Assembly: GCA_903899375.1 (NCBI GenBank)
Contig: CAIUIT010000082.1
Span: 1 to 61,933 of the forward strand
DNA: 61,933 nucleotides
From: an uncultured Actinomycetes bacterium
GTDB lineage: Bacteria > Actinomycetota > Actinomycetes > Nanopelagicales > Nanopelagicaceae
Direction of reading: 5' to 3'
The stretch's first letter is position 1; the number at the start of each line of letters is the position of its first letter. The notes under the pieces were generated by a model. It ran no database searches. It worked only from the letters and a program-made list of their open reading frames with translations, and had not been told where the DNA came from. The position numbers and the translations under genes are program-made. This document shows positions 27,832-39,262 of the stretch, piece after piece.

Positions 27832-29016
27832 ATGTTGAGATGGCTTACTGCAGGTGAATCCCACGGTCCCGCGCTCTCTGCGATTTTGGAGGGTCTACCG
27901 GCTCATGTCGAGATTACGACTGAGAAGATCGATAGTGATCTAAGGCGTCGTCGACTGGGATATGGCAGAGGAGCCAGACAGAACTTCGAAGCCGACCAAG
28001 TAACAATTCTCGGGGGAATACGTCACGGAGAGAGCCAAGGTGGCCCCATCGCTATTCAGGTTGGTAATTCTGAATGGCCAAAATGGGAGAAGGTCATGTC
28101 TGCCGATCCCGTTGCAGCGCAGGAGCTCGCCGCTTTAGCTCGCAACGCACCGCTCACTCGTCCTCGTCCTGGACATGCCGATTTAGTGGGTATGCAAAAA
28201 TATGATTTCAATGATGCCAGGCCAATTCTGGAAAGAGCAAGTGCCCGTGAAACCGCTGCGCGAGTTGCTCTTGGCGCGGTAGCTCGCGCATTCCTGGAGC
28301 AATCGGTCGGCGTGAAAATAATGAGCCACGTGCTGTCGATAGGGACAGCCGGTAGCCAAGAAGGTTCTCCGCTCCCTTCATATTACGATCGCGACCTAGT
28401 GGATGCAGATCCAGTTCGCTCCTTTGATCCAATCGCCAGCGCTGCCATGGTTGCTGAAATTGATGCTGCCCATGCAGCCGGAGACACATTGGGCGGAGTC
28501 ATAGAGGTCTTGGCCTTTGACCTACCTCCAGGCTTAGGCTCACATACGCATTGGGATCGTCGGTTAGATTCGCGACTTGCTGGCGCGATGATGGGGATTC
28601 AAGCCATCAAAGGCGTAGAGATCGGCGATGGTTTCACTACGGCAAAACGTCGCGGGTCGGTAGCTCATGACGAAATAGAGCGCGATGCCTCCGGGAAAAT
28701 TACCCGCCGTACTGATCGTGCTGGCGGTACAGAGGGCGGAATGTCTAACGGAGAGATTCTCAGAGTCCGAGCGGCAATGAAACCAATATCCACGGTTCCG
28801 CGTGCGTTAGACACGATCGATGTTGCGACCGGCGAACCTGCCAAAGCTATCAACCAACGTTCAGATGTATGTGCTGTTCCTGCTGCAGGAATTGTTGCGG
28901 AAGCGATGTGCGCCTTGGTGTTAGCTGATGCAGTTATTGAGAAATTTGGGGGAGATAGCGTGTCAGAGACACGTCGCAATTTCCTTTCATATATCCAAGC
29001 GCTTGAAATCAAGTAA
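27832..29016 (+). CDS. aroC: Chorismate synthase
   Basis: Reduced-FMN-dependent enzyme of 394 aa that turns EPSP into chorismate, the last common step to aromatic amino acids and folate. Signatures are [52 protein letters not shown] and [16 protein letters not shown]; the second His region and [18 protein letters not shown] are present. The 46-base gap upstream shows only a weak -10 (CACAAT, 6 bases before the ATG). aroK begins directly after the stop. Confidence 0.97.
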   Translation: MLRWLTAGESHGPALSAILEGLPAHVEITTEKIDSDLRRRRLGYGRGARQNFEADQVTILGGIRHGESQGGPIAIQVGNSEWPKWEKVMSADPVAAQELAALARNAPLTRPRPGHADLVGMQKYDFNDARPILERASARETAARVALGAVARAFLEQSVGVKIMSHVLSIGTAGSQEGSPLPSYYDRDLVDADPVRSFDPIASAAMVAEIDAAHAAGDTLGGVIEVLAFDLPPGLGSHTHWDRRLDSRLAGAMMGIQAIKGVEIGDGFTTAKRRGSVAHDEIERDASGKITRRTDRAGGTEGGMSNGEILRVRAAMKPISTVPRALDTIDVATGEPAKAINQRSDVCAVPAAGIVAEAMCALVLADAVIEKFGGDSVSETRRNFLSYIQALEIK

Positions 29017-29532
29017 ATGCAACAAGCTATTCTTATAGGTCCGCCTGGCTCGGGGAAGAGCAGCGTCGGTAAGGCTCTCGCTCGCGAGATGGCAACTAGT
29101 TTTGTAGATACTGACTCCCTCATCGTCGAAGAGAAGGGCAAGAGTATTTCTGAGATCTTCGCGGAAGTCGGAGAAACTGGATTTCGGGAGATCGAACGAG
29201 AAATTGTGCTTAAAGCCCTGCAATCCAATGTCGGAGTTATCTCTCTGGGTGGAGGCTCAATTGTGGATAAAGAGGTACAGCAAAATTTGTCGAGTGGATC
29301 TGCCCAGGTCATTTACCTCAAGGTAGGTCTCTCCAATGTTCTCTCCCGCATAGGTGTTAAAGATGAGCGACCTTTAGTTTCGCAGGATCCCGAGAGCCAG
29401 TGGCTCAAGATCCTGCAAGATCGAGAGCCTATCTATAAGAAGTTGGCGACCATAGAGATCAGCTCGGATAATAAAAAGTCGCACGAAGTGGCTCGTGAGC
29501 TAGCTGCAATTATGGAGTTGCATCATGCATAG
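29017..29532 (+). CDS. aroK: Shikimate kinase
   Basis: P-loop kinase of 171 aa that phosphorylates shikimate. Walker A is IGPPGSGKSSVGKALA; the shikimate-binding DTD is in FVDTDSLIVEEKGKSI; GETGFREIEREIV and LGGGSIVD are the core and glycine-loop signatures; the lid arginine is in DERPLV. It starts right at the aroC stop and overlaps aroB by 8 bases. Confidence 0.95.
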   Translation: MQQAILIGPPGSGKSSVGKALAREMATSFVDTDSLIVEEKGKSISEIFAEVGETGFREIEREIVLKALQSNVGVISLGGGSIVDKEVQQNLSSGSAQVIYLKVGLSNVLSRIGVKDERPLVSQDPESQWLKILQDREPIYKKLATIEISSDNKKSHEVARELAAIMELHHA

Positions 29533-30583
29533 GATTTCAGTCGGCGCAGAGATCAATTATGAAGTGCTAATTGGTAGCGAATGGCGCCCCTTTGTTGATT
29601 CAATTTTTTCAGCGCACAAGAAGGTTTTGATAATCGCTCCTTCCTACATCGCAACATCTGCGAAGTTGCTAGCGCTCACTCAAAATTCGGATCACACCCT
29701 CTTCATCACTCCTGACGGCGAAGCACAAAAGGATTATTCGACCGCCCAGCGACTTTGGAATCTTCTTGGCGAGTCGGAGTTCGGAAGAAAAGATGCCATC
29801 GTCGGAATTGGTGGAGGAGCAACCACGGATCTCGCAGGATTTGTGGCATCGACGTGGTTACGTGGCATTGATTGGTACGCGATACCTACGACTCTCGCTG
29901 GCATGGTGGATGCGGCGGTCGGCGGAAAGACGGGAATCAACACTGGCTCTGGGAAAAATCTCGTTGGTTCTTTCTACTCTCCGAAATCTGTTTGCGCAGA
30001 TATCACGTGGTTAGAGACTCTCACCGACAGAGATTTCTCTGCCGGCCTGGCTGAAGTCATTAAGACGGGTTACATACGCGACCTCACCATATTGGACCAG
30101 CTCGAAACGATTAAATCTATCGGTGAGGCACGTGAGCAGGCTTTTGAACTCGTTGCTAAAAGCGTCGCGGTGAAAGCCACCGTCGTTTCTAGCGATTTTA
30201 AGGAGGGCAAACTCCGGGAAATTCTTAACTTCGGGCATACATTCGGCCATGCGATCGAGAAGAATTGTCAGTACGCATTGCGTCACGGCGAAGCGGTCTC
30301 TATTGGACTGCATTTCGCCGCACTTCTGAGCGAGGCTACTTTAGGGTTCGACCCCAATGAAACCGCACACCTCAAGAGATTATTGGAGAAGTTTCACCTT
30401 CCTACGATGCTCGACCCCCATGAACATAATTGGAGCGATCTCCTCGCTCTCATGAGTGGCGACAAGAAGAGCCGAGATGGACAAATTCGTTTTGTTGGAT
30501 TACGGGCACCTGGTGAACCGGATTGGATCGAAGCGGCGAGTGCTGACCTCCTGAAGGCGACCTATGAGAAGATAGTTCTATGA
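29525..30583 (+). CDS. aroB: 3-dehydroquinate synthase
   Basis: NAD- and metal-dependent enzyme of 352 aa for the second shikimate step. GIGGGATTDLAGFVASTWLR, IPTTLAGMVDAAVGGKTGIN and KNLVGSFYSPK are diagnostic, and the metal ligands are the Glu in SAGLAEVIKTGYI and the histidines in LNFGHTFGHAIE and RHGEAVSIGLH. It overlaps aroK by 8 bases and aroQ by 4 bases (ATGA). Confidence 0.96.
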   Translation: MHRISVGAEINYEVLIGSEWRPFVDSIFSAHKKVLIIAPSYIATSAKLLALTQNSDHTLFITPDGEAQKDYSTAQRLWNLLGESEFGRKDAIVGIGGGATTDLAGFVASTWLRGIDWYAIPTTLAGMVDAAVGGKTGINTGSGKNLVGSFYSPKSVCADITWLETLTDRDFSAGLAEVIKTGYIRDLTILDQLETIKSIGEAREQAFELVAKSVAVKATVVSSDFKEGKLREILNFGHTFGHAIEKNCQYALRHGEAVSIGLHFAALLSEATLGFDPNETAHLKRLLEKFHLPTMLDPHEHNWSDLLALMSGDKKSRDGQIRFVGLRAPGEPDWIEAASADLLKATYEKIVL

Positions 30584-31017
30584 GCAAAGCAAAGGTTTTG
30601 GTACTTAATGGTCCCAATTTAGATCGCCTCGATCTCCGTGACTCGTCCATATACGGAACGATGAATTTCGATCAGCTCAGCTCATTCATTGGAGAGAGCG
30701 CAACCTCCCTTGGCCTTGAGGTTGAGGTTCGGCAGAGTAATTCTGAGTCCGAGATCATCACCTGGCTTCATGAGGCTGCAGATAATCGCAACCCCGTGAT
30801 TTTCAATCCGGCGGCTTTTACTCATTATTCATACGCTATTCGCGATGCAGCGGCGATGTTAACTGCGCCCCTCATAGAGGTTCACCTCAGTAATCCATTA
30901 GCGCGCGAGGAGTTTCGTCACACTTCAGTGATTTCAGGCGTCTCTCACGGGACAATCGGGGGTTTTGGCCCTGATTCCTACCGTTTAGCCCTGATCGCGA
31001 TGAAAGAGTTGATCTAA
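30580..31017 (+). CDS. aroQ: 3-dehydroquinate dehydratase, type II
   Basis: Small dodecameric type II dehydroquinase of 145 aa. The catalytic tyrosine is in SSIYGTMNF, the histidine in [14 protein letters not shown], and [18 protein letters not shown] is the substrate-closing segment. It supplies dehydroshikimate to AroE, so the aro cluster here lacks only the first (DAHP synthase) and sixth (EPSP synthase) steps, which must be elsewhere. ATG overlaps aroB by 4 bases. Confidence 0.95.
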   Translation: MSKAKVLVLNGPNLDRLDLRDSSIYGTMNFDQLSSFIGESATSLGLEVEVRQSNSESEIITWLHEAADNRNPVIFNPAAFTHYSYAIRDAAAMLTAPLIEVHLSNPLAREEFRHTSVISGVSHGTIGGFGPDSYRLALIAMKELI

Positions 31018-31025
31018 CCTTCAGG

Positions 31026-31031
31026 TATTCT
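31026..31031 (+). promoter_or_regulatory. -10 box TATTCT for leaderless efp
   Basis: TATTCT ends 6 bases before the efp ATG in the 20-base gap after aroQ. Confidence 0.5.
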
Positions 31032-31037
31032 GCCCCA

Positions 31038-31601
31038 ATGGCTACTACAAATGACCTTAAGAACGGCATGACCCTCGAGATTGAAAATAAGCTCTGGACC
31101 GTCGTTGAATTCCAGCATGTGAAGCCCGGTAAGGGTCCAGCTTTCGTGCGCACCAAACTCAAATTGGTCCCCGGCGGCAAAGTTGTGGAAAGAACCTTCA
31201 ACGCTGGAGTCAAAGTTGAAATAGCTCAAGTTGAGAAGCGCGATATGCAATATCTCTATCGCGACGGTGATGGTTTCATCTTTATGGATACGCAGAACTT
31301 TGATCAAATCACGATCAGCCCTGAGGTCGTTGGCGATGCCGCCGATTACATGCTCGAGAACGTTGAAGCGCTCGTTGCTGTACATGACGGGAACCCGCTT
31401 TACATCGATCTACCAGCTTCAGTGGAGTTGAAAATTACCTACACCGAGCCAGGCCTTCAAGGCGATCGTTCCTCGGGCGGTACCAAACCCGCTACGGTCG
31501 AAACAGGAATTCAAATTCAGGTTCCTCTCTTCATCAAGCAAGATGAGAAGGTTCTCGTTGATACTCGTAACGGTGCATACCTCGGTCGCGCCAATTCTTA
31601 A
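31038..31601 (+). CDS. efp: Translation elongation factor P
   Basis: Three-domain tRNA-shaped factor of 187 aa that rescues ribosomes stalled on polyproline. The tip loop at about residue 32-36 is [15 protein letters not shown], with an unmodified-type or lysine tip; no EpmA/B or rhamnosylation gene is adjacent. The EFP signature near the C-terminus is [11 protein letters not shown]. The start is placed by the TATTCT box. nusB follows after 14 bases. Confidence 0.97.
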   Translation: MATTNDLKNGMTLEIENKLWTVVEFQHVKPGKGPAFVRTKLKLVPGGKVVERTFNAGVKVEIAQVEKRDMQYLYRDGDGFIFMDTQNFDQITISPEVVGDAADYMLENVEALVAVHDGNPLYIDLPASVELKITYTEPGLQGDRSSGGTKPATVETGIQIQVPLFIKQDEKVLVDTRNGAYLGRANS

Positions 31602-31615
31602 GGGCGGTTCTACAG

Positions 31616-32026
31616 ATGAGCGCTAGACGGAAGGCACGTAAGCGCGCACTCGATATTCTCTTTGAAGCAGATATGCGGGGAGTAGTTGCTTCGCAACTGC
31701 TCAACATGCGCCCCATCGATGAAATATCTGAATCAGATTACGTCCGGGCTCTCGTTCTGGGCGTGGCTGAACATAGCCTCAAGATAGATGAGATCATTCA
31801 TACCTATGCCGAAGGTTGGGATATGGACCGCATGCCGATCATTGATCGCAATCTTTTGCGGATCGCTCTCTTTGAGATCCTCTGGCTTAGCGAGTTAGAT
31901 GACAAGATTGCCGTTTCGGAGGCGGTCGAGATCGCTGGGGAACTATCCACAAAGGACTCCGCTGCCTACATCAATGGCGTCCTTGGCCGCGTAATCCTCC
32001 TCAAGTCGGTAATCTCACTCTCCTAG
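31616..32026 (+). CDS. nusB: Transcription antitermination factor NusB
   Basis: All-helical RNA-binding protein of 136 aa, which with NusE (S10) binds boxA in rRNA transcripts. KARKRALDILFEADMRG near the N-terminus and MPIIDRNLLRIALFEIL plus KDSAAYINGVLGRV in the C-terminal half are typical. It follows efp in the conserved aro-efp-nusB order and may be expressed from the efp promoter. The pyrR promoter lies just after its stop. Confidence 0.95.
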   Translation: MSARRKARKRALDILFEADMRGVVASQLLNMRPIDEISESDYVRALVLGVAEHSLKIDEIIHTYAEGWDMDRMPIIDRNLLRIALFEILWLSELDDKIAVSEAVEIAGELSTKDSAAYINGVLGRVILLKSVISLS

Positions 32027-32035
32027 TCGGGCTGA

Positions 32036-32041
32036 TAGACT
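32036..32041 (+). promoter_or_regulatory. -10 box TAGACT of the pyr operon
   Basis: TAGACT lies 9 bases after the nusB stop. A transcript starting near 32048 would have a leader of about 57 bases that holds the PyrR-type hairpin. Confidence 0.5.
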
Positions 32042-32064
32042 TCCCAAGCGGAACAAGCCGCATA

Positions 32065-32100
32065 TCCTTTAACTGACGTCCCGTGAGGCGGCAAAGGAGA
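32065..32100 (+). promoter_or_regulatory. PyrR-binding loop and Shine-Dalgarno-hiding hairpin
   Basis: TCCTTT (32065-32070) is the exact complement of AAAGGA (32093-32098), which is the core of the pyrR Shine-Dalgarno AAAGGAGA. Between them TCCCGTGAGGC (32079-32089) matches the known PyrR recognition pattern UCCNGNGAGGY, with a CCGUGA hexaloop closed by CGUC/GGCG. PyrR bound with UMP would stabilise the closed form and block translation, the mechanism known for mycobacterial pyr leaders. No terminator is present. Confidence 0.8.
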
Positions 32101-32104
32101 TTAG

Positions 32105-32626
32105 ATGAGTGTTGTACTAGAGCAGAGCGAGATTGATCGCTCCCTTCGACGAATTGCCCATGAAATAATCGAACGCAATCATGGCTTGCAATCAGTTGTT
32201 CTCCTTGGAATCCCAACGCGAGGCGTCACTTTGGCCCAACGCATTGGAACCTTCCTCGCTTCTATCGATGCGCAAGTTCCCGTCGGTGTTCTCGATATCA
32301 CTATGTTCCGCGATGATTTGCGGATGCGACCTCCAAAACCGTTGGTGCCAACACAGGTTCCCTCCGAAGGTCTAGATGGTAAAGACCTCATCCTCGTCGA
32401 TGATGTCCTTTTCTCAGGCAGGACGATCAGAGCCGCTCTGGATGCGATAGGTGAATTAGGTCGTCCAAAAACTGTGCAGGTTGCGGTACTCATCGACAGA
32501 GGACACCGTGAACTTCCAATCCGAGCCGACTACGTCGGGAAGAATATTCCAACCAATGCCCGCGAGAGCGTTCGAGTGCAACTTCGAGAGATTGATGGCA
32601 TCGACCAAGTAGAGCTGAGCGTTTGA
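32105..32626 (+). CDS. pyrR: Bifunctional pyr operon regulator / uracil phosphoribosyltransferase PyrR
   Basis: PRTase-fold protein of 173 aa that senses UMP/UTP and binds pyr mRNA; many members also convert uracil to UMP. The PRPP loop is [20 protein letters not shown], and [11 protein letters not shown] is the PyrR-specific stretch. The leader immediately upstream contains its own probable target, so the gene should autoregulate the whole operon. AAAGGAGA is 4 bases before the ATG. The last base overlaps the pyrB ATG. Confidence 0.95.
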   Translation: MSVVLEQSEIDRSLRRIAHEIIERNHGLQSVVLLGIPTRGVTLAQRIGTFLASIDAQVPVGVLDITMFRDDLRMRPPKPLVPTQVPSEGLDGKDLILVDDVLFSGRTIRAALDAIGELGRPKTVQVAVLIDRGHRELPIRADYVGKNIPTNARESVRVQLREIDGIDQVELSV

Positions 32627-33585
32627 TGCATTCGCCTCACCTGCTCTCTGTAAAGGATCTCAGCAAGAGTGAAGCGCTAGAAGTTTTAGATACCGCTCGC
32701 GAGCTTTCGCGCATTACCGATGGCGCTATAAAGAAACTTCCTACCTTACGTGGCCGCACTGTCGTCAATTTATTCTTTGAGGATTCGACTAGAACTCGCC
32801 TGAGCTTTGAAGCAGCAGCTAAGCGTCTTTCAGCTGAAGTGATCAACTTCTCTGCCAAAGGTTCCAGCGTAAGCAAGGGTGAATCTCTCAAAGATACCGC
32901 CCAAACCTTGGAAGCAATGGGCGCAGAGTTGATGATCATTCGCCACCCAACATCAGGATCCGCCCAACGCCTGGCCGAATCGGGTTGGGTTAACGCTCAT
33001 ATTGTTAATGCTGGCGATGGCATGCACGAACATCCCACTCAGGCCTTATTGGATGCATACACAATACGATCGCACTTCCCGGAACATGATCGCGACTTCA
33101 CAGGTTTGCGCATAGGAATTGTCGGGGACATTCTCCACTCCAGAGTTGCGCGCAGCAATGTCCTTCTCCTCACCGCCCTAGGGGCTCAAGTCGTTCTGAT
33201 TGGCCCACCAACCCTGATTCCCATTGGGGCGATTAGTTGGCCGGTTGATATTTCGTACAGTTTAGATGCCGAGATCGGAACGCTCGATGCGATCATGATG
33301 CTGCGGGTGCAAAGTGAGAGAATGACGGATGCTTTCTTTCCTACTGAACGCGAATATGCTCGAGATTTTGGCCTCGGAACGGAGCGGCTCAAAGCACTTA
33401 AGCGCAGCGCCATCATCATGCACCCAGGTCCGATGAATCGAGGGCTAGAAATTTCAGCTGCAAGTGCAGATTCTCCGCAGTCCGTGATTTTAGAGCAGGT
33501 AGCTAATGGAGTCCTGGTTCGGATGGCTATTCTCTATCTACTTATGGGTGGAACCCCAATTCCGACTGAGGGAGTTCTCGTATGA
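32626..33585 (+). CDS. pyrB: Aspartate carbamoyltransferase, catalytic subunit
   Basis: Committed enzyme of pyrimidine synthesis, 319 aa, joining carbamoyl phosphate and aspartate. The carbamoyl phosphate sites are [15 protein letters not shown] and [13 protein letters not shown], followed by [14 protein letters not shown] and the aspartate-site segment MLRVQSERM. No pyrI regulatory subunit is present, so control is probably through PyrR. ATG at 32626 shares a base with the pyrR stop; the TTG at 32623 in the ORF track is unlikely. Confidence 0.96.
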   Translation: MHSPHLLSVKDLSKSEALEVLDTARELSRITDGAIKKLPTLRGRTVVNLFFEDSTRTRLSFEAAAKRLSAEVINFSAKGSSVSKGESLKDTAQTLEAMGAELMIIRHPTSGSAQRLAESGWVNAHIVNAGDGMHEHPTQALLDAYTIRSHFPEHDRDFTGLRIGIVGDILHSRVARSNVLLLTALGAQVVLIGPPTLIPIGAISWPVDISYSLDAEIGTLDAIMMLRVQSERMTDAFFPTEREYARDFGLGTERLKALKRSAIIMHPGPMNRGLEISAASADSPQSVILEQVANGVLVRMAILYLLMGGTPIPTEGVLV

Positions 33586-34883
33586 GCGATTCTGATTTCC
33601 TGCTAAAAAACGTAGTAACGAGCGATGGAACTCCGATTGACCTCGAAGTCCGTGAACATCGCATAGCGCGTATAGGAAACACCCTCACCTCTGATTTACC
33701 TTCGATAGATGGCGATGGAGCTATGGTCTTGCCGGGCCTCGTTGATCTCCATACTCATTTGCGCGAGCCGGGTAAGGAAAATTCTGAGACAGTCCTCTCC
33801 GGGAGCCAGGCGGCCGTTAAGGGTGGCTATACGGCGCTCAGTGCGATGGCCAATACATCGCCAGTGGCGGACACCGCTGGCGTTGTTGAGCAGGTAGCTC
33901 GTCTCGGCAAGGAGGCTGGGCTATGTGATGTATTCCCAATTGGAGCGGTGACCGTTGGGCTAAAGGGGGAGTCACTCGCTGAACTCTCAGCGATGGCGCA
34001 ATCAGCAGCACGGGTTAGGATTTTTAGCGACGATGGAAATTGCATCAGCGATCCCCTCTTGATGAGACGCGCACTCGAATATGTAAAGGCATTTGGGGGA
34101 GTGATAGCGCAACATGCGCAAGACCCGCTGTTAACAGTGGGTTCTCAAATGAATGAAGGAGTTGTTTCAAGTCGACTTGGTCTCAAGGGTTGGCCCTCGG
34201 TTGCAGAAGAATCCATCATTGCCAGAGATATCTTGATGGCTCATTACGTCCAGAGCCGCTTGCATATTTGCCACCTCACAACGAAAGGCGGCGTCGAGTT
34301 AGTTCGCTGGGCGAAGGGGCAAGGAATCGCAGTAACTGCGGAGGTCACACCGCATCATCTTATGCTCACCGACGATTTAGCAGAGAGCTATGATCCGATT
34401 TACAAGGTAAATCCACCGCTTCGCACCAAAGTTGATGTGCAGGCCCTGCGCGAAGGTCTAGCTGATGGAACCATCGACATTGTGGCCACAGATCATGCCC
34501 CACACCCCGCGGAAGATAAAGATTGCGAATGGAGCGCCGCGGCTTTTGGAATGATTGGCCTCGAGACGGCTCTCTCTGTAGTTGCGAAAGCAATGATCGA
34601 ATCTGGCTTAATGGATTGGCAGACTCTGGCTCTTCGTATGTCAACGACCCCAGCATTGATTGGCGGCTACGAAGATCATGGCACCATAGAGGTAGGCAAG
34701 CCTGCCAACATCATTGTCGTGGATACATCTTCCACTTGGACGGTAGACCGCAATAAACTCTCTTCCCGGAGTTCCAATACTCCTTTTCACGATTTCACAC
34801 TTCCTGCACGTGTAACACATACCTTCTTTCGTGGAGTTCACGTACTGGGCAACGGTCAATTGACGGGACGCAAATATGAGTAA
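33582..34883 (+). CDS. pyrC: Dihydroorotase
   Basis: Amidohydrolase of 433 aa that closes carbamoyl aspartate to dihydroorotate. Metal ligands are in [14 protein letters not shown], the histidine in VIAQHAQDP and in [12 protein letters not shown], and the Asp in [14 protein letters not shown]. It is a type I (PyrC/AllB-like) dihydroorotase, as usual in actinobacteria. It overlaps pyrB by 4 bases and carA by 8 bases. The membrane-protein gene that mycobacteria keep between pyrC and carA is absent. Confidence 0.96.
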   Translation: MSDSDFLLKNVVTSDGTPIDLEVREHRIARIGNTLTSDLPSIDGDGAMVLPGLVDLHTHLREPGKENSETVLSGSQAAVKGGYTALSAMANTSPVADTAGVVEQVARLGKEAGLCDVFPIGAVTVGLKGESLAELSAMAQSAARVRIFSDDGNCISDPLLMRRALEYVKAFGGVIAQHAQDPLLTVGSQMNEGVVSSRLGLKGWPSVAEESIIARDILMAHYVQSRLHICHLTTKGGVELVRWAKGQGIAVTAEVTPHHLMLTDDLAESYDPIYKVNPPLRTKVDVQALREGLADGTIDIVATDHAPHPAEDKDCEWSAAAFGMIGLETALSVVAKAMIESGLMDWQTLALRMSTTPALIGGYEDHGTIEVGKPANIIVVDTSSTWTVDRNKLSSRSSNTPFHDFTLPARVTHTFFRGVHVLGNGQLTGRKYE

Positions 34884-36003
34884 AGCCTTTTTGGTCCTCG
34901 ATGATGGCACAGTCTTTGAAGGCGAAAGTTGGGCCGCTCTTGGAGAAGCCTTTGGAGAAGCGGTCTTCTCCACTGGGATGACTGGATATCAAGAGACCTT
35001 GACTGACCCTTCGTATCACAAGCAGATCGTGATCATGACAGCGCCACATATCGGTAACACAGGAATGAACGACCGTGATAAGGAATCTGAAAGAATTTGG
35101 GTAGCGGGATTCGTAGTTCGCAATCCCTCTCCGCGCGCGAGCAATTGGCGTTCTCAATATTCACTGGAGAGCGCACTCATTGCTGCTGAGGTTGTTGGAA
35201 TTCAAGGAGTCGATACGCGAGCGATCACTCGTCATCTACGCGATCGGGGAGCTATGCGAATGGGAATTTTCTCCGACTCAACGTTGACGCGTTCTGAAAT
35301 GGTGATCAAGGTCCGCGCAACAGAAGCCATGGCTGGGGCCTACCTAGCTAGCGATGTAACCACCAAGGAGAAGTACGTTGTAAGCCCACCAGAGGGCACT
35401 GCGGTACGTTTTCGCGTAGCAGCGATTGACCTGGGAATAAAGAACGCGACTCCCAGGTCGATGTCAGAGCGAGCTATCGAAGTAACAGTTTATCCCTTGG
35501 GTACAACAGCTGATGAGATAAAGGCAACTAATCCCGACGGACTATTTATCTCAAACGGACCTGGAGATCCAGCCACAATGACCCAGGTAGTCGATCTCGT
35601 ACGCGAATTTTTAACAGATGAAATTCCTATCTTTGGAATCTGCTTTGGTCACCAAATTTTGGGTCGTGCATTAGGTTTAGAAACTTATAAATTGCCTTTC
35701 GGCCATCGCGGTATTAATCAACCTGTTAAGAATTTGCGGAGTGGCCGGATTGAGATTACTGCCCATAATCATGGCTTTGCAGTTGAAGCACCGATGGATG
35801 GAAATTTTCGAACCACGTTCGGAGCGGGCCACGTGAGTCACATCTGCCTGAATGACGGAGTTGTTGAAGGACTTGAGTTGATCGAACGTCCTGCGTTTAG
35901 CGTGCAGTATCACCCAGAATCCGCCGCCGGCCCGCATGATGCCGCCTACCTCTTCGATCATTTCGTAGAGTTAATGAGCAAGTCGAAGGTAAATAATGCC
36001 TAG
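34876..36003 (+). CDS. carA: Carbamoyl-phosphate synthase small subunit
   Basis: Glutaminase subunit of 375 aa that passes ammonia to CarB. The N-terminal CarA domain ([36 protein letters not shown]) is followed by the class I amidotransferase with nucleophile [15 protein letters not shown] and the His-Glu pair in [14 protein letters not shown]. Overlaps of 8 bases on both sides imply tight coupling with pyrC and carB. Carbamoyl phosphate also feeds arginine synthesis. Confidence 0.97.
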   Translation: MSKAFLVLDDGTVFEGESWAALGEAFGEAVFSTGMTGYQETLTDPSYHKQIVIMTAPHIGNTGMNDRDKESERIWVAGFVVRNPSPRASNWRSQYSLESALIAAEVVGIQGVDTRAITRHLRDRGAMRMGIFSDSTLTRSEMVIKVRATEAMAGAYLASDVTTKEKYVVSPPEGTAVRFRVAAIDLGIKNATPRSMSERAIEVTVYPLGTTADEIKATNPDGLFISNGPGDPATMTQVVDLVREFLTDEIPIFGICFGHQILGRALGLETYKLPFGHRGINQPVKNLRSGRIEITAHNHGFAVEAPMDGNFRTTFGAGHVSHICLNDGVVEGLELIERPAFSVQYHPESAAGPHDAAYLFDHFVELMSKSKVNNA

Positions 36004-39000
36004 AGATACCAGCATTGAAAGCGTCCTCGTTATTGGGTCCGGGCCAATAGTCATCGGGCAAGCGTGCGAATTTGATTATTCGGGAGTCCAAGCTTGCCGA
36101 GTACTTCGCGACGAGGGAGTTCGAGTTATCTTGATCAACTCCAACCCTGCAACCATTATGACCGATCCTGAGTTTGCCGATGCCACCTACATCGAACCAA
36201 TCACTCCCGATTTTATTGAGAAGATCATGGAGATCGAGAAGCCTTCTGCTGTTCTGGCAACTCTTGGAGGACAGACGGCACTCAATGCTGCCATGGAGTT
36301 GCATGCACGTGGTTCCTTTGAAAAATATGGCGTTAAATTGATTGGTGCCAATGTCGAGGCGATATCTCGCGGGGAAGATAGAGAGATTTTCAAAACTATC
36401 GTTGCAAAGGTGGGAGGGCAGTCGGCGCGATCTCGTATATGTCATTCAATGTCTGAATGTCTGAGCGCTGCAACCGCGCTGCATTATCCGGTAGTAGTCA
36501 GACCATCATTCACAATGGGTGGGCTAGGTTCTGGAATCGCCTTTAATCAGAGCGAATTAGAACTGATAGGCGGTGCTGGCCTGCGACATAGTCCAACCAA
36601 CGAGGTTCTCCTTGAGGAATCCATACTGGGATGGAAAGAATTTGAGTTAGAAGTTATGCGCGATCATCTCGACAATGTTGTTATCGTCTGCAGCATCGAA
36701 AATATTGACCCTATGGGGGTTCACACAGGAGATTCGATCACGGTAGCTCCAGCTTTGACTTTGACTGATGTTGAATATCAACGCCTACGCGATTTGTCGA
36801 TTGATATTATTCGAGAGGTCGGCGTCGAGACAGGCGGTTGCAATATTCAATTTGCGGTGAATCCCAGCGATGGACGAATTATTGTTATCGAGATGAATCC
36901 TCGGGTCTCGCGCTCATCTGCCTTGGCTTCCAAAGCAACCGGGTTCCCAATAGCTAAAATTGCAACGAAGTTGGCGCTCGGTTACACGCTCGATGAGATT
37001 CAAAATGATATAACCAAGAGCACTCCGGCATCTTTCGAGCCCACATTGGATTACATTGTGGTCAAAGTTCCAAGGTTTGCCTTCGAAAAATTCCCAGAAG
37101 CCGATCCACGCCTGACCACGACAATGAAATCAGTGGGCGAAGCGATGGCGATGGGCCGCTCCTTTCCAGAAGCCCTGCAAAAAGCTTTACGTTCCCTTGA
37201 GAAGAAAGGCAGCACATTCTCGTGGAACATCGAGGGAGAGTCGTTGGAGGCACTCCTCGCCAAGATCGGAATTCCGACTGAATGGCGTTTGCAGCAGGTC
37301 CAGCGCGCGCTCTGGTTGGGTGCATCTATCGAAGAAGTCCACGCCATATCCAAGATCGACCCATGGTTTCTTGCTCAAATAGAAGGCATCAATGATTTGG
37401 CAGATGAGATAGCCGCTGCTCCAAAGCTGGGAATTGAACTTTTGCGAAGGGCCAAGGTAAATGGTTTTGCAGATGCTCAAATTGCAGAACTGCGTCACAC
37501 ATCAGAATCGCAGATCAGAACTGATCGAGGTACTTTCAAGATTCATCCTGTCTTTAAAATGGTTGATACTTGCGCAGCAGAATTTGAATCTAATACTCCG
37601 TACTACTACTCGTCATACGACTTGGAAACTGAAGTGCTGCCAAGGGTAAAGCCGGCGGTTATCATTCTAGGAAGCGGTCCTAACCGGATCGGTCAGGGAT
37701 TGGAATTCGATTACTCGTGTGTTCACGCTGCCTTCGCGTTACGCGAAGCAGGCTTCGAAACAATTATGATCAACTGCAACCCTGAGACGGTTTCAACAGA
37801 TTATGACACCTCCGATCGTCTCTATTTTGAACCTCTAACGCTCGAAGATGTGCTGGAAGTAATAGCAGCAGAGACTGCGGCTGGACCAGTTCTTGGAGTC
37901 ATCGCGCAGTTGGGCGGCCAGACCCCTCTTGGCTTAGCACGTGGACTGCTTGAAGCAGGCGTAACGATTCTGGGAACTAGCCCGCATGCCATCGATATGG
38001 CCGAAGATCGCGGTGAATTTGGAAGGATTCTGCAAGAGAATTCCCTCAACGCTCCTAAATTTGGATTGGCGCGCTCTTACGAAGAGGCGGTCAAGGTTGC
38101 CGCAGATATTTCCTATCCAGTTTTAGTCCGCCCATCCTTTGTTCTCGGAGGTCGTGGGATGGAGATTGTCTACGACGATGAATCTCTCAAAGGCTTTATT
38201 GAGAAGGCAACGCAGATTACCCCAAACCAGCCTGTCTTGATCGATCGTTTTCTCGACGACGCGATTGAAATTGATGTCGATGCCCTCTTCGACGGCAAAG
38301 AGCTGTACATGGCTGGAATAATGGAGCATATTGAAGAAGCCGGAATTCACTCCGGAGATTCAGCGTGCGTTCTTCCAAATATCTCCCTCTCTGATTCTCA
38401 GCTAGAGCAGATTCGTATCGCTACGGTGAAGATAGCTCGCGGAGTCGATGTACGTGGCCTAATCAACATCCAATTTGCCATCTCGCGCGCCGATCAAGTT
38501 CTATATGTATTGGAAGCTAATCCACGTGCTTCTCGCACCGTTCCCTTCGTTTCTAAAGCTACGGGTATTCCACTAGCTAAGGCCGCGGCTTTAATTTCAA
38601 TCGGGCAGACTATTGCAGATCTTCGAGCCTCGCCACTCTTGCCTTCTGTGGGCGACGGGGTTCCCTTCGGTGTCTGCGTTAAAGAGGCTGTACTTCCCTG
38701 GAATCGCTTCCGTAGAGTAGATGGAACAGGCGTTGACTCGGTGCTTGGTCCAGAGATGCGATCTACTGGTGAAGTCATGGGGATTGCTGAGACATTCGGC
38801 GAGGCATATGCCAAGAGCCAGACCGCTTCCTTTGGCGCGCTGCCAATGAATGGAAATGTGTTTCTCTCGCTCTCCGAGAGAGATAAAGCGGCGAGCGTTC
38901 AACCAGCTCGAGAACTTACCAATTTAGGTTTCACTCTTTTCACAACAATCGGCACGCATGAGCTCTTAGCAAGAAACGGGGTTCCTTCCACGGTAGTGAG

Positions 39001-39262
39001 AAAGAATTCCGAACCAGGAGAGGGATTATCTGCCGTCGACATTATCAACACCGGTCAGGTAGATCTCGTCATCAATACACCTCTCGGGCGCGGCACCAGA
39101 CAGGATGGGTGGTTGATTAGAACCGCATCAGTGCAGCGCGGAATCCCGATTATTACGACCATCGCAGGATTTAAAGCCGCAGTCGCAGGCATCACGCAAT
39201 TAGGTAGAAGCGAACCTTCGGTACTGTCATTGCAACACTGGCAGAAAATGGTGGGCAGATGA
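35996..39262 (+). CDS. carB: Carbamoyl-phosphate synthase large subunit
   Basis: Protein of 1088 aa with two homologous ATP-grasp halves. The first (about 1-400) makes carboxyphosphate and the second (about 555-940) phosphorylates carbamate. [21 protein letters not shown] and [22 protein letters not shown] are the paired N-terminal signatures; [19 protein letters not shown]-like and [19 protein letters not shown] occur near each active site. The C-terminal MGS domain (about 945-1088) is the allosteric UMP/ornithine site. The gene is intact. Confidence 0.98.
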   Translation: MPRDTSIESVLVIGSGPIVIGQACEFDYSGVQACRVLRDEGVRVILINSNPATIMTDPEFADATYIEPITPDFIEKIMEIEKPSAVLATLGGQTALNAAMELHARGSFEKYGVKLIGANVEAISRGEDREIFKTIVAKVGGQSARSRICHSMSECLSAATALHYPVVVRPSFTMGGLGSGIAFNQSELELIGGAGLRHSPTNEVLLEESILGWKEFELEVMRDHLDNVVIVCSIENIDPMGVHTGDSITVAPALTLTDVEYQRLRDLSIDIIREVGVETGGCNIQFAVNPSDGRIIVIEMNPRVSRSSALASKATGFPIAKIATKLALGYTLDEIQNDITKSTPASFEPTLDYIVVKVPRFAFEKFPEADPRLTTTMKSVGEAMAMGRSFPEALQKALRSLEKKGSTFSWNIEGESLEALLAKIGIPTEWRLQQVQRALWLGASIEEVHAISKIDPWFLAQIEGINDLADEIAAAPKLGIELLRRAKVNGFADAQIAELRHTSESQIRTDRGTFKIHPVFKMVDTCAAEFESNTPYYYSSYDLETEVLPRVKPAVIILGSGPNRIGQGLEFDYSCVHAAFALREAGFETIMINCNPETVSTDYDTSDRLYFEPLTLEDVLEVIAAETAAGPVLGVIAQLGGQTPLGLARGLLEAGVTILGTSPHAIDMAEDRGEFGRILQENSLNAPKFGLARSYEEAVKVAADISYPVLVRPSFVLGGRGMEIVYDDESLKGFIEKATQITPNQPVLIDRFLDDAIEIDVDALFDGKELYMAGIMEHIEEAGIHSGDSACVLPNISLSDSQLEQIRIATVKIARGVDVRGLINIQFAISRADQVLYVLEANPRASRTVPFVSKATGIPLAKAAALISIGQTIADLRASPLLPSVGDGVPFGVCVKEAVLPWNRFRRVDGTGVDSVLGPEMRSTGEVMGIAETFGEAYAKSQTASFGALPMNGNVFLSLSERDKAASVQPARELTNLGFTLFTTIGTHELLARNGVPSTVVRKNSEPGEGLSAVDIINTGQVDLVINTPLGRGTRQDGWLIRTASVQRGIPIITTIAGFKAAVAGITQLGRSEPSVLSLQHWQKMVGR

